The notes under the pieces are model-generated. The model was not told the DNA's origin. It ran no database searches and saw only the letters and a list, made by a program, of their open reading frames with translations. From positions 19,730,147 through 19,794,146 of the forward strand of contig CM063254.1 in assembly GCA_032158295.1 (NCBI GenBank): a stretch of 64,000 nt of DNA. Reading direction: 5' to 3'. This DNA is from Pycnopodia helianthoides. Its lineage: Eukaryota > Echinodermata > Asteroidea > Forcipulatida > Asteriidae. Both the position numbers and the translations under genes were made by a program. Below are positions 36,655 through 49,900 of the stretch, in pieces; positions within the stretch are counted from its first letter, which is position 1, and every line of letters starts with the position of its first letter.

Positions 36655-37760
36655 CAGCTTAGCGCAACGCATCAAACTTGTGAACTAAATGCAATGTACA
36701 GTTATAGTGATCAAAGAGTTACTGCACACTCATCTTTATCATTTTAACACTCAGAAATTACAAACCAAATCCATAAACTTTCTCGTTGTGACTTCATGCG
36801 ATGACCGCCTGTGATTTTCAATCAATACTTGACACCTAATAATGATTGTTAGCTTTCTTCTTCTTGGGACAGACGATGACCATTTCGGCAACACTGAATG
36901 AGTAGAATTGCCCCGACAGATCACGTCTAGAATGTTGACCTTGCTAAAAGTACACACAAATTAACTCCATAGGCTTACTCATAGAGAGCACCGAGGAGTA
37001 AAGGTCTACACCAGAGTTTTAAAGACATATAGAATGTGTTTGAAAGCTAAAATGTCGCGTTGGTTCGTCCATCACGATATATTCTTTCAAGTATTGATAA
37101 TTACGCTATTCCATTTAATAAAATAATGAAGGAGCTGCGAAGCGAGCGTGGAAATATTCATTGCTATAGGCCACTGGGAGCTCCAAAGACCATATCATTC
37201 TGCAGTCATCTTGGTCATGTTCCCCGTATCAAACAGCAGTGATGGATGCTGATATTCATTGCACACAAAGGAACCAGACTATCTGCCCCTCCAGCCTCGG
37301 TTTGTCTACATTGATTTGAATGGGAGAGAATCAAGATGGCTGCATCGTGGTAAAGGTATATTAGTGCTAAGTGCACCGATTTTTCCCAAACGGTAAACAG
37401 TGTTATGAAGTTTAGACCCAAACTGTTCACGCTGCCGCATGATAGAGGCATCTGTTGTTCATGGTTGCTAGTGAACCTGGGGACGACATCGACACAACCT
37501 CTGACGCAGATAAAGGACACACCAATTGGTGATCTAGCCCCTTGTAGAAGCATTCTTGTTCATAATTATCGCATAGTTAAATAATTCACTGCTTCAACCC
37601 AAGCATTTTCATCCATATCTTCAGAACGTTCAACGCACCATAAAAAAGCCCTATAAGTTTGTGGCAGCGTCTGAATGCGTTCATAGTAGACATCGTTTGG
37701 AATGACTCAGTCCTTCGAGTTCTATCGCCCTTTGCAGCATTTCAGAAGAATAAACTTGTA

Positions 37761-37937
37761 TCATGCTTCTTTGTCTTCCAGAGATTCCCCCTCGCTTCCA
37801 CCATGTGTGAATCCGTGTATTCCGCCATTAGGGAGCGCCGCATGATCTCTGCTGAAATCGTCTCTGTCCGTATCCCGTGAGTTCTCGTGTGAGTCTACGC
37901 AATTCTCGTCACTATCGCCTTTCCCTGTTGGCACCTC
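37761..37937 (-). CDS. HHEX: HHEX coding exon 4 (acidic tail and stop)
   Basis: Following the pyrimidine-rich acceptor TTTTTTCTTCTTAG, 58 codons read EVPTGKGDSDENC to GESLEDKEA and stop at TGA (37763-37761). The tail is rich in Asp/Glu, as in other HHEX proteins, but its sequence is not conserved. The assignment rests on phase, position and composition. Confidence 0.88.
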   Translation of the reverse strand, partial: EVPTGKGDSDENCVDSHENSRDTDRDDFSRDHAALPNGGIHGFTHGGSEGESLEDKEA

Positions 37938-40900
37938 CTAAGAAGAAAAAAGACAAAACAAAAATGCGAGATGAGTTCAGAGTTTTCACAAAATAAACAA
38001 TTGACTAAATTGACTAAATCAACTAAATTGAAATGGCAGAGTAGAAAGTCAAAGGGGGGGGGGTAAACTATGTATTTCTTTGGTTGTATGACTGTACATA
38101 AATTATCAAGGTTGAAATGTCAAAACAATTATGCGAATTAACAACAGAGATAAAAGCTCACTATATATTTCTACTTCCACAAATAAGCTAATTAACTATC
38201 GACAGGATGAAAATGGATATCGTCCCATACAAGAATCGATACTTCACTGGAAACGATATATCGAAAATAGCTTATTTGGAGATATGCAGCGGCTGTTACT
38301 CGATTGTATGCAGAGTAAATATTGACATCACTTCGCCCGTGAATCAAGGCATGCACGGCCCACGCCATATCGGTGTGTCTCCGCTCAGCCCTCTAATGGA
38401 CGATGGTTGTGGAAGAAGTCATTCTTTGTTTAATGGTTTGTTAAGTGTGTGAAAGAACCCATTAAAGTGTTTGCAAACAAGACAGTAAATCGACAATTAT
38501 CGTGCCTACTTTAAATGTAGGGTTTTACGCCGTGTTGTTTATTTGAACACAAACTGACACGTTGTAGGCCGCACATTCTTTTGTGTGCAAACTCATATCA
38601 AATAATATAGACGTTCCAGTTTGTGTACAAGGTATTAATGGTAAGTATTTCAGCTAATTTATATCATACTGGAAGGGACAAAAGAAAATCAAGCAACGTT
38701 AATTGCTTCTAAATTTAAACAGAGATTGATGTTGATGATGTGAGTGCCTAGGGAGTGTAAACATGATGCCAACCAGGGATTAAATCTGTAATGTACTTTT
38801 GGTAAAACTATGGACTACAATTCAGAAATAGGAAATGGAGATGTATCGATTGTTTTTCATAGTATGTTGAGGTAACGCCAGCATTGTTGATATCTCTTCA
38901 ACCACTTCACAACAAAGTTCCGTTTTTCGCCTCATTAAGGTTTAGAAAAAAGCTTTGAAGTTACAGAGGAATTTGTTTGATCTTACCTGTTTAACTCGCC
39001 TCCATTTTGCTCTTCTGTTTTGGAACCATGTCTTGACCTATTGAGAAACAAATAGATAAGAAAACAATTTAATCTTAGAATTCACCAATAAAACACTGTG
39101 GATATAAAAGTCCTTACCAAAAAAAACCCACCTCTGCAACTCTTTCTTATAATAGTCTAATCTAATTAGACAATTTAAAAAGTTAAATTGAAAGACATAT
39201 TAATTTCGATTTATTTTCAACAGCTGCCTTTACTTTCTTGAAATTATAATAATAATATAGACGAAGTGATATGTTTTAAAAGTACGGTGATAGCCAAGAA
39301 AAACTATGAATCTATTGTGGGTTATGCATGGCCGAAATTGGATTTGAATCTCTTAAAGTTAAACTAAATAATTACAGTCATTGACAGTCATTGACACGCA
39401 CACAAGAATGCAAAAGCGGGATGCGTAAAAAAAACGATCTCCGGACAAAACGAATTGGGGGAATACGACGTTGAGTGACGTCACGCCTGTCGATTACTTC
39501 GGGTACAGACGGCTTGTCGGGTCTGAAGAGGGATTATTGAGCGGGATTCGAACCTTAAACCTTTCCACCAATATTATTAAAACCCCATAAACAGCAAAGA
39601 ATCAACATCATTGAATGCATTCTTTTCAACTTATCAATCACCCTTCTTCCGTAATCTTTTAAATCATCTGGATTTAAGAACAGACAAGCTACCTTAATAT
39701 CTCAAAATATAATATTGACACAAAGTGAAAATATTCAATTAGAGAAGACTTCTTAGGACGTATGAGCTGTAATTCGGGGGCTACATTGGCGGCCGTGTAT
39801 TTGCAGTTAGTCGCCAACAAGAGCTACTTGGCAAGAACCCGAGCAAACAACAGAGCCGATTTGGCGTCTCTCTGTGTACCCCATACACCGTCTAAACTTT
39901 CCCTAAATCGGTTGGAGGTGACAACCTTTGCTATTAAATCTGTTCGTAGTCGGGAAAGCTAGACATCATAATTTTAAATACAGATTTACTTCAAGTGTCT
40001 GATTGTATAAAATCCGTTTTGGGGGATTAAGATCGAGAACGGAGTCTAAGCTAAAACCGTCAACGGGGCCCGCGGAGCGCAAACACCCATGAAGCTTATA
40101 CAGAAGACGGTGGAGGCGCTAAGAGAGAACGAGTATACATGGTTTGTTCATTCACAGAATCTAAACCGACTCCAAAGCTCCTGTTCATTTCCAACCGCGA
40201 TGTCACTCAAACGTTCATACATGATTTTTTTGGAAAAAGGCACTTTTCCTGATCCGGGGGTTAACATTATCGTTTGAGTAAATCAAATTTCCTTTTTCAA
40301 GTGTGTGTTTGATTTGGTTGAGGTAGACAGCACGACGCTCAGCGGTCTCGACAACTTGATGAACAAGTGCCTTCACATGTCAACCCCGGACATCCCTCGT
40401 AGTAAAAAACGCGGGAAATGTGGATTCCAAAGTGAGTGGAAAGCCCAGGAAAAAGAGAAACTAAACTTTTCCTCACCACACCGATACTTTGTTAATGTTT
40501 TGATCGCTGAGGGCTCTTTTTTCACCGTATTTCTAGAAATAATAGATTGTTCTAAGTTTGCTTTCATTTCAAATGTTCGAAGAGTTAACAACCAAAATAC
40601 CACTACCGTGTTCTTCTTCTTGTCTTGCTAAAAAGAACAATTTTCCAGTACAGGATGTTTATTCCAAATTAAACAGCTACTCATACTTGTATAGTCCCAG
40701 TGGTGATCTTTCACTGCTTGAATCAGATCCTATTTTATCATGATTACCAATTGGTCTTTTCACACCCATTATGTTGATCTTAACACCCACTAGAGACAGA
40801 GTCGCACCTACAGAGTAGAGTTTATTCACACTTTGTTTGTATCCATCGTCATTCCACATCTTTAGCACCCTGGTGTAGCCTTTGATGTACCTATACGTTA

Positions 40901-43900
40901 GGTGCTAAAAAGCGGTCATTCATGTTGTTTTGTTGCAGGAACGGGATACCCGAACATTGGTAGGGTACCCGAACTAAGACACGAGGTAACCGTATAGTAT
41001 GGCCCATTAGGACCAGATCATCGTAAATCTAAACTCTTCTGAACCTAAAACCACAGATTAATTTCTGCGAGTCATTTCAGCCTGTGATTTGTTGATTTCT
41101 GAAAAGTATGCCTAAATTAAATTTGTTAATGCTCATCACACCGACTGCATTTATTTTTACGATCAAACTAGGCCTATATTGACTTAATACAAACTGGCTT
41201 CCTGACTGCATGATGGAACTTAACATTTTCAGCGATTTCAGGGAATTGAAGGTTTTTTGCCTTCCTTCCTTTAAACGTTTGAGGTCAGTAACAATCTTTC
41301 ATCTACGAGACATACATAGATAGGTATGTTGATCAAACTATCATGCAACTGAATCGAAAGTATTATTACAGCCACAGTGATAAATAAAGAAAACAACGAC
41401 GTGACAAACCAGAAACAATATGAACTCTTACTTTGTATCGTCTGTAGGTTTCGAGTGACATAAAAATAACACCCACGCCAAATCGAATCAACTTTCTACA
41501 CTAACATTGTAACAAAAGCAAAGCTTAGATTATTTTTGATTATGTCTTGACAGAGAGTCGCTGGTGAATAATTAGCTTTCAACAAGATCAATCCAATACA
41601 TTTCATTTCCTTGTGACACAAATTCAAAATGGCGGTACGTCTGTGGTTTTTTGTAATGGTCCGTTTCCTTTTACAGAGCCTTTTCGAAAACGCGGTCCTC
41701 GCATCCGGCTTTTGAGGTTTTCCTCCGTCCGCAATTTCAAAGTGACGGGGGCTTAAAAATGGAGTTAAAAATCTTTTACGACTCAAACAGGCCTAACAAT
41801 AGTTCATTTTCAGTAACATTTATAGTTAGGCACGAATAATGTTCTATTTTAGCTCTACTTCCGTAAACTTATGACTCAAGTTCTTAAAACCATCGAAGGT
41901 TTAACTGCATGCACTTCTTACCAAAGCCATTATCCGTCTAAGTTTTAGGAAGCAGTAAAGGTAAGGGAGTGACACAGGGAAGGGGGGGGGGCCTCTGGGT
42001 ATTGACTATCTTGGCTTAATGACGTCATAATAATTACCTGTCGTTCACTGAGTTGCAACAATTTGGCGAGTTTCTTCCTCTCTGGCGGAGACAGGTATTT
42101 CTGACTCTCAAACTTCTTCTCCAGTTCCATAGTCTGGTCGTTAGAGAACCGAACCTGTCCACCTTTCCGTTTGTGTAGCGGTCTCTGTATGAATGGGTTC
42201 CAGAGGAACGGCTTTCCTGGAACTGTAACAAGAAATGTCAAATAAATTGGATGATTAGTTCAAAGCTGAAACGATATTATGTTGATGCAACAGGTTCGAG
42301 TCATGCAGAAGTAATTTTGTTTAACAAGAGTTAATAGTCATGGATTAAACTATATTATTCTAGTTGCGAAGCATAAGAAAATGCATGTTTAAAAAAAACC
42401 CATTTAATCTTTGAAACTTGTTTACACAGAATTGAACCTGGCCAATGATTTGTTTTAAGAAGGAACATCAAGCTTATTTAACTTAAATACTGTTCATAAC
42501 AAAATTATCCTTTAGTATTGTAAAACTTAAACTAGGAAGCTTGTATTAGTCGAACATGTTGCTGGTGACAGAGTCACAACCACATTGTCTGGTAATCTCT
42601 CATTACATGTATGAAATATGGCATATGGTCCCCGGGTGGCATTGTGATCTCAAATTATGTGAATAATATTTCTTATCCGTTTTGCCAGCAGTTTGCTCCC
42701 GGTGGGCAGAGATATCCACTCTATTGTTTGAACAACCCTTTCCTGATTTCCATCTATACTGAATCCCTGCGAGAAGAAACTAAAGGACATTACCTCTGAA
42801 TACCCCATTAAGGATATCATAACGAGAGGAAATTGTCAATTTTTGAAAACATGCGATAGGCACAAAGAAAGCTGTCGACTGAAGGACTGCAGGCGGCCGT
42901 TTTGGTAAGGCGTAGGGTATTGTAATGAGTGAAAGCAACACCGCACGGTACCTTCAAATCATACGCTAAGGTGAGATGGCATTTTTTATGTCGAGGCAGC
43001 CCAAGGTTTGAAAAATAAAAACATAAGGCTGAAATGATTAAGTACTCCGACTGGGTGGCTAGGATCTTTATAGGTCGAAAGGTTAAAGGTCATGCTTCAA
43101 ACTAGAAATAATGATTATGACGAGCTATGCAAGTTTGACGGTGAAAAGACGGAACAGGCGTACAAAAAGTTGACAAATCGCGCCCCAAAAAGTTTCTAAG
43201 ACGGCCCCTAAGGGACACGTTACATCACAAGCGTTGGAGCGAAAATACTTGTAGTAAAAAAAAGTTGACTAATTCAATTGTTCATCAAGTGTAACTTTAA
43301 ACAAGTTTATCAACCCATTTTACAAAAACACTCAATAAACCAAGCGGACTATTATTTCATTAATACTGACCTTTTCCTAATCTAAATTCTTCACTGAATT
43401 AGTCATTCAACACCCCCATATTTTGCGGTTCCATAATCTTTTATAAATAATGGACAGCGAAATAAGTTGATGATGATGATGAACAATTTTAACTTCGTCT
43501 GTGATTCCAGCAAGTCACACACACGCACTCCACATCACTCAGCCCCTTGTTATCCACAATGGAGAAGTGGAGCGGGCAGCACTCATCGGATGTACTAGGC
43601 CTACCCAAAGCCCGTACAAAGTCCCTCGGACTCCGGGAAGTGATCTGTACGGATTGTCTAATTCGAATAATTTCCCCAATTTTGGCTCATCAATAAACAA
43701 GATCTCTGGCGCAAAGCTGCTTGGGGGAGCAGTGTGCGTGCGTCCCCGGGTCTGCGAGCCGTGGTGCCCGTTGTGGTATAGGGCTGCGTCCACTGCCTTG
43801 ATTGCTAGGCCGTGCATCACATCCGCTCGATGCAGAGTGCTTTCCGATCGGACTTTTTATCTTGACTATCCAGCTTGTACCCTGAGAGGGTTAGAGTTTC

Positions 43901-46900
43901 CTGACGGTAGCGTTCCGAGACGGATATCTAAGTGCTTTATACAGGCGCTTTTTGTGTTCAATCTATGACCAGTTTGCTCCATTTTAAAGGAGGTGCAGAA
44001 TTGGTAGTAAAGTTTGGTCCTTTAATCCTCAATGCTGCGTTACCTCAATACTTTCATCACAATAAGAACTCGTGACTCTATTCAACAGCACTTCCAACGA
44101 AAACAAAGCTATTGCAAGGATTTGGTTAAAGTTTGATTCCAAGATTTTTGATTCTATTTAGGCCTACGACATGGTTTGATCAGAGGGAAAGATATTATGA
44201 TTCTTCGTCAGATGAGATTTCTCAAAATAGGTTCCTTTTGTCAGGTGAAACTAAAATATCGATTCTTCTATCTACTACTACTATGTACTAGACTACTTCG
44301 GTACCGTTTACCAGAGGGCCCACGCTGTCCCTTTAAGCTAAACGAAAATATAAACTTCCGCAAGACTCTTCTGAGTTCAATCTGATAGCAATAGTCAGTA
44401 TGGTAATGTAATCACGACATAGACTGAGAGAGAAGACAGGGAGAGTGGTGTACAATCTACCAAGGATACAAAAGCTGCACTTTTACCAGGAAATTAAAAA
44501 CAACTGAATATCTGGATTGGAAACATTGCCAAGAACCGATACAAATTTAAAAGGATTCATCAAAATGCCAAAATTGATATGAAACACAGTTGGATTACCA
44601 GATTCATGTTTTCATTGAAAGTTAAAGTTAGATTTGGTTTTGATTTAAGTGACTCTCCTGTAAGAAAGCTGTGATTTAAACTGAGCTACGGGGTGATTAG
44701 CACAAAGTTCAAACAATCTTATACTCCAAGCTATTAGGGAAATAAAGAAATGTTTTAAGCACTGAGCTTGTACTGTTGACCATACCATCCTAATTATAGT
44801 TCAAAAGGTTTATCCAAAATGCAACTTCTGTATAAGTCATAATTAACTGCTTGCTCTATATGCTCTTTATAGTATTATACAGAGTGGTTATTCATTGCAT
44901 TGTGTATTTTGTTCGTCAGCAAAAAAAAAAAAAAAAAAAATACCCTCAACACTTAGCACTTTCCTTTCTAAAAAGAGAGTGAAATAATTGAAAGAATAGG
45001 TTCTAGTTATCATTACTGATGACGATGCAAGTGGGAAGAAATTATTCTCTGGAGACGACAATGATTTGATAACCTGTTAGTGTTAGTACTACACGGCAGG
45101 TTGGTCTGCACAATGTTCAGTAATCTTCACAACCTTGACAAGTTGTGCACAGTCACCACACGGTGGTCTTGTATAGGTGTTTGTTTCACAATGAGAGAGA
45201 GGCATCCTTTGTATTCTGTTTACAATATTCAAAAGTCACAAGTTATAACATGAACTTCTAATCATGACCTGAATTAGTCATTATTCCGTGACAATGGCGT
45301 ATCTCGATATATTGGCTGCAGCTTAGGGAAACATTGTTAATTTCAGAACTCAGAGAATATTTGAATTTTTAGAAAAACTTCCGTTTTCCATACTTCATAA
45401 TACACCAAGGAAATAATTTCTTCTTTATAATTATTTCAGAACACTTCTCATTGGTACGAGCTGTCTAACTAAGCTGACTAGTTAACTGTTGATACATGGC
45501 TGCTAATTAAATATGCAAGGTACTTGTTTGGACAAACTATGCTTCAGTAACACCAATACATTGTATCGGGCTATCTGCGGTTTTCCGTCCGCTGTATTAA
45601 GTTAACAATCGAGTACTTCGCATCGAATGATTTCAACTTCCTTTAGTTCCTTGCTCTATGGTTCGGTCAACTACTTGCAACACTATCCAATGTCTACACC
45701 ACCTTCTCCCAATAGCACACTTAAAGGTGTAGTCACGTACCGTATTGTTGTAATTACTATATAGACAGTTCATTATTCATACCGATTATTTCATTCATAA
45801 TTCAATTTATTTGATTTTATATACACTTCTGAAAAACACATTCGTGTTTGGAAATCTTCAGTAAATTTAACTTTTTTTTGCTCATTCTAAAACGCCGTCA
45901 TAAAAAAGTTAAACAGATAATTCTCTACTGGTATGTTATTTTGGAAGTTATCAAACGAACTTGTTTTCACGGTGGTACATAATGATGTTACGAATAATCA
46001 TGCACTGCGTGTGGTCGGTTGAGGCAGATCCACCTTGCATGTACTGATCTCAAAATGGAAACACTTTTATTGGCCCATCAGTAATGGGTTGAACAAATCA
46101 ACAAGCAAACATTAGTTTCAACACTTGCGCTATAAAAACTGCCCCTATCACATTAAAAACGAAAACACTACAACAGGGACAATGCAAAATCGATCAAGCA
46201 CATTACACATTGGACAATCACTGCCCGTGTTGATTGGTTAGCGGGTGCTTGTTGTTAAGCCCTACCGTTGAATCGCTCGTCTCTCCCGTACACCATGAGC
46301 AGAGTTTGACTGACAGATCTCGCCCGGTTTGTACAGTAGATGGGACAAGCTTCCGGAACAGACGAAGTAGTACCTCGATCACAAAAGAAAGCCAAACCCA
46401 GAGAGTGTTTTTGTGTTGTCTCGACACATGCAACCAGTTTTTAGATTGACTCTTCATGTTTTATTTTAGCTTTGTGTGATGTTTGCAGATCGTGGCAATT
46501 CAAACATTTGGATAGTACACCCAAGGTTTTAACAACGCATTGCTAACGCTTAATGTTTTCACGTCGACCCTTCGGGGCTAATTCTCGTTCTTGTTTACTT
46601 CAAGAAGTAATCCAGCAACAACTACCAAGAGGCAGTTCAACTTGTTATCAAAAGTAATAAAACAATGGTGTACAGTTTTATGTCATTTCATCAAAAACAA
46701 ATATTGGTTTTAACATCAAAATGAAACTCATAAAAACGAAACAAAAATACTCAACGATAGTCGAAATTTAAAGCGTAATTCAGTACCTCATGACAAATAT
46801 ATGTAATATTTTAGTATTGTAGTAAATGTATTAATGGTCATTCTTTGATTTTCACTTTCAAGTTTCAAGTAAGATAAGCATCAACTTACAACTATTAATA

Positions 46901-49900
46901 CAAATAAATAAAAAAAAACACGCTGATTTAAAGTATCACTAAAAACTACAAACAAATTTGAAAGTATTAAACTTTGTACATGGAAACGAATAAAGACAAA
47001 CAGGGAAAAACAACCCAGCATGATTTATTATGACTAATGAAGGATAACTTCAGTCATTAGTTGATGTTCTATTTCGAACAGAAATACCAAGTATGCATAG
47101 ATTTATAATCTAACTTTAACGAGTCGTCAAGATGTTAATGTAACAAAATGGTGCTACCAAAAAAGCTTGACATTTGCCAACTAAGTAGAAACATTCATGT
47201 AATGCGTCGGGGTGTAATCTCCAAGCTGGCCCTTTGCTCCTAAGCAATAATTTCTAGTAAGCAGTTTTATGACGTCATATGTTCAGTATAAATGCCATCT
47301 ACTCAGTTGAACCATAGAGAAAGGACATAGACCAGACGCTGTCCTTCGATATATTTAAACTTAAACTCTGGCAGACCATAGTCTGTTCGGTCTGTTGTGT
47401 TGTATAAAGAAAACCCACCCGAACACATGTGCAAAGGAAACTCCCCACGCATGGCCATCAATCACAACTAAGTCCATGGTGTAACGCCAATACAGGTTAT
47501 AGTTTAATAGGATAATTTGTATAGTAAGCTCTATTTCTACTTCACTCAATGATGGCCTCCACGTTGTGGCATATTTTCAATGCTTGTTTGGCCTGCGGCA
47601 TTTTACTCGCAGGAGGAGTGTTAAGAGAATCTCCCACACCGGGGAACGTAGGAACAAATAGCCGGTTAGGAAAACGGTACTTAATTATTCAGTCTTCCTC
47701 CTTGTACATGCTTAGAAGCAGAACTAGGGTCTTGGTGGTAAAGTATGAATAGAAAAGAGAAGTCATTTAATCCTAAAAGGAGTTATTTCTTGATTGAAAG
47801 TGAACGGGAAGATTAACAGTGTACTTTTCAATTATCGAATGCAATTGAAGTTATAATCGAAACTATTTTGAGTTGACTTGAAACTAAATGTATAGTCTTA
47901 GGGTTTTTTCCACTGACATTCTATACTGGGCAGTGCTGAGGTAATGTTGGAGCAGAGAGGAAGATTTACATAGAAAAGATCACGCCGTGAACACTCACTA
48001 ATAAGTCAACTATAATTCAATATTTAGAGTCAAGCACTGACTAATTAATCATCCAAAAAAATCAACCTTAAGTGAATAAGAAGTCTAAACGAAACCATCA
48101 ACAAGATATCTGCCTCGTTTGGATGCCTTCGTTTCCAATCATCATGACAGATAATGTTTTTATAACTGTAGATTCTTCATTTAATTATTATTGTACATTT
48201 CTTCAATTCATCATTTGTCCTCGATAACCAAGTTGGCATCGGTTCAATATTGAAGGAGATGTTTCTTGATGACTTATACACGAATGTTGGTTGAGAGATT
48301 TTCTGCACGAGAGTCTAGCTTCAACCGCTTCGTACTTCAACTCCCTAAATTACACCTTGAACCATATGTGTAACCATACCGGTCAACGTGCCCCTGTCAG
48401 TTGTCAATAAAAGTACATCTCAAAGCCGCCAGGAGTACATAGGAGAAGACTTAAGGGTTTTTATAAAGACGGGCCGAAGGGGAAAGGCAATGGAGCCCTC
48501 AATCAAAACATTTGACATCCCTCAATGACATGACAGGCCGGAAACACTTGTGAGAATTGATGAGACACAACGGAAAATCTGATTCAGAATGTGCTGCAGT
48601 AGTTGATCGTTAGCTTCCTGTGGGGCTTACATGCTGGTCACTACGAGCGCTGGGTACCAACTAAGCCAGATGATAGAAACAGTAGTCTGGAACCCCCCCC
48701 CCTCTCTACTTTCCCAGTACTGCTTTGCTTATTATAGCTGCCGACAAACAACAACTGATCCCAGGTTTAAGCGAAAGATGATTATTCCTATAAGCTCAAC
48801 GAGAGGAAATTCTTTGTACACATTCCGGAACCAATCGAGACATAATGTGCGAGTGAATTGGACGTACAACATATCCATGGCGCCCTAACTTTTCCTGGCT
48901 TTCTTTCCCTAGAGAAGTTTACGTTCACTAAAAACAAACCATGACAGAGAAGTATGTCATATTATTTACTTTGGGTCTTATTTCTGAGTAATTGTTTTGG
49001 CTAATGTATGATCGGCAATCATTTGCATAAACCCCCCAAACAGTTTGACATTATACATTTTCTTCATGAACTGAAAATACCCATCGTAAGCCAACTACCA
49101 CTGCCTGTGGAAAACATAAATGCATTGTTGCTAACAAGTCACAAACAGTAATTGACTTTAAGCTGAATTACAAGTCAACTTGTCCAATTACTTTTATATC
49201 TATGATATAAAACAATGGTTTGAGGGTTCCTCAAGTCAGTATAGAAGTTAAAAGAGAAAACAACGCTCGGTGAAATTACAAAGCACTTCCATTCGGCTCA
49301 TAACTACAAATATTTGTACATGAAAATTGCTATTATCTAAAACACGCAGTTTACCTATAAGTTACTCCTTTAAAAAGTATTTGTGATATTGTTCCAATTT
49401 TTCAGTGAATGAATGCCATTTTTTCACGAATCTAAATATCTTGTCATCAACTTTAAAAAAAAGTTTTCTTAAAAAACTAGTGCCTGGTCAATCAATTCGT
49501 TATGGATGAATAGTCATGGCAAACACCAAAGTGTGAAATACGACGAGTTGGAGAGTCAACTTCGATGGACCAATTATTCGAAACAATTTGATATCCGTTA
49601 TCGATTATATTTCTAATAATGGACTGATCAGACTGTCCCCGACGCCAACTGGCTGTGAAGCAAATCAAATTTTCCTTGGTATAATCAACAATGTAAGCAT
49701 CTTTGATCAAATCTAGATGGTTTTTAATAAGACAAGATTTCCGGGTTGTCGCCGCACATTTCCTGAAATCTAACCCGGTATCAGACGCTCAACAGCCGTG
49801 TTTGGACTGCAATCAATATTATATTACATTTCCTGGTAGAATGCAAAGAAAGATATATCTTACACTAAAACAGCATTTTTATATTATAAGGGTCTCTCCA

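Larger units (their letters stand above)
39038..42037 (-). other. HHEX intron 2
   Basis: This 3.0-kb intron interrupts the homeobox. It holds two TGACGTCA palindromes (39476-39483, 42020-42027) and a small CpG-rich spot near 40030-40090. Open frames (e.g. 40305-40631) are not recognisable as genes. Confidence 0.7.

Noticed and set aside
37215..37553. 112-codon minus-strand frame just past the HHEX stop
   Set aside because: It lies in the probable HHEX 3' untranslated region, has no domain, and no splice site joins it to HHEX.
37659..37880. 73-codon plus-strand frame opposite HHEX exon 4
   Set aside because: It is a shadow of the HHEX exon 4 coding strand.
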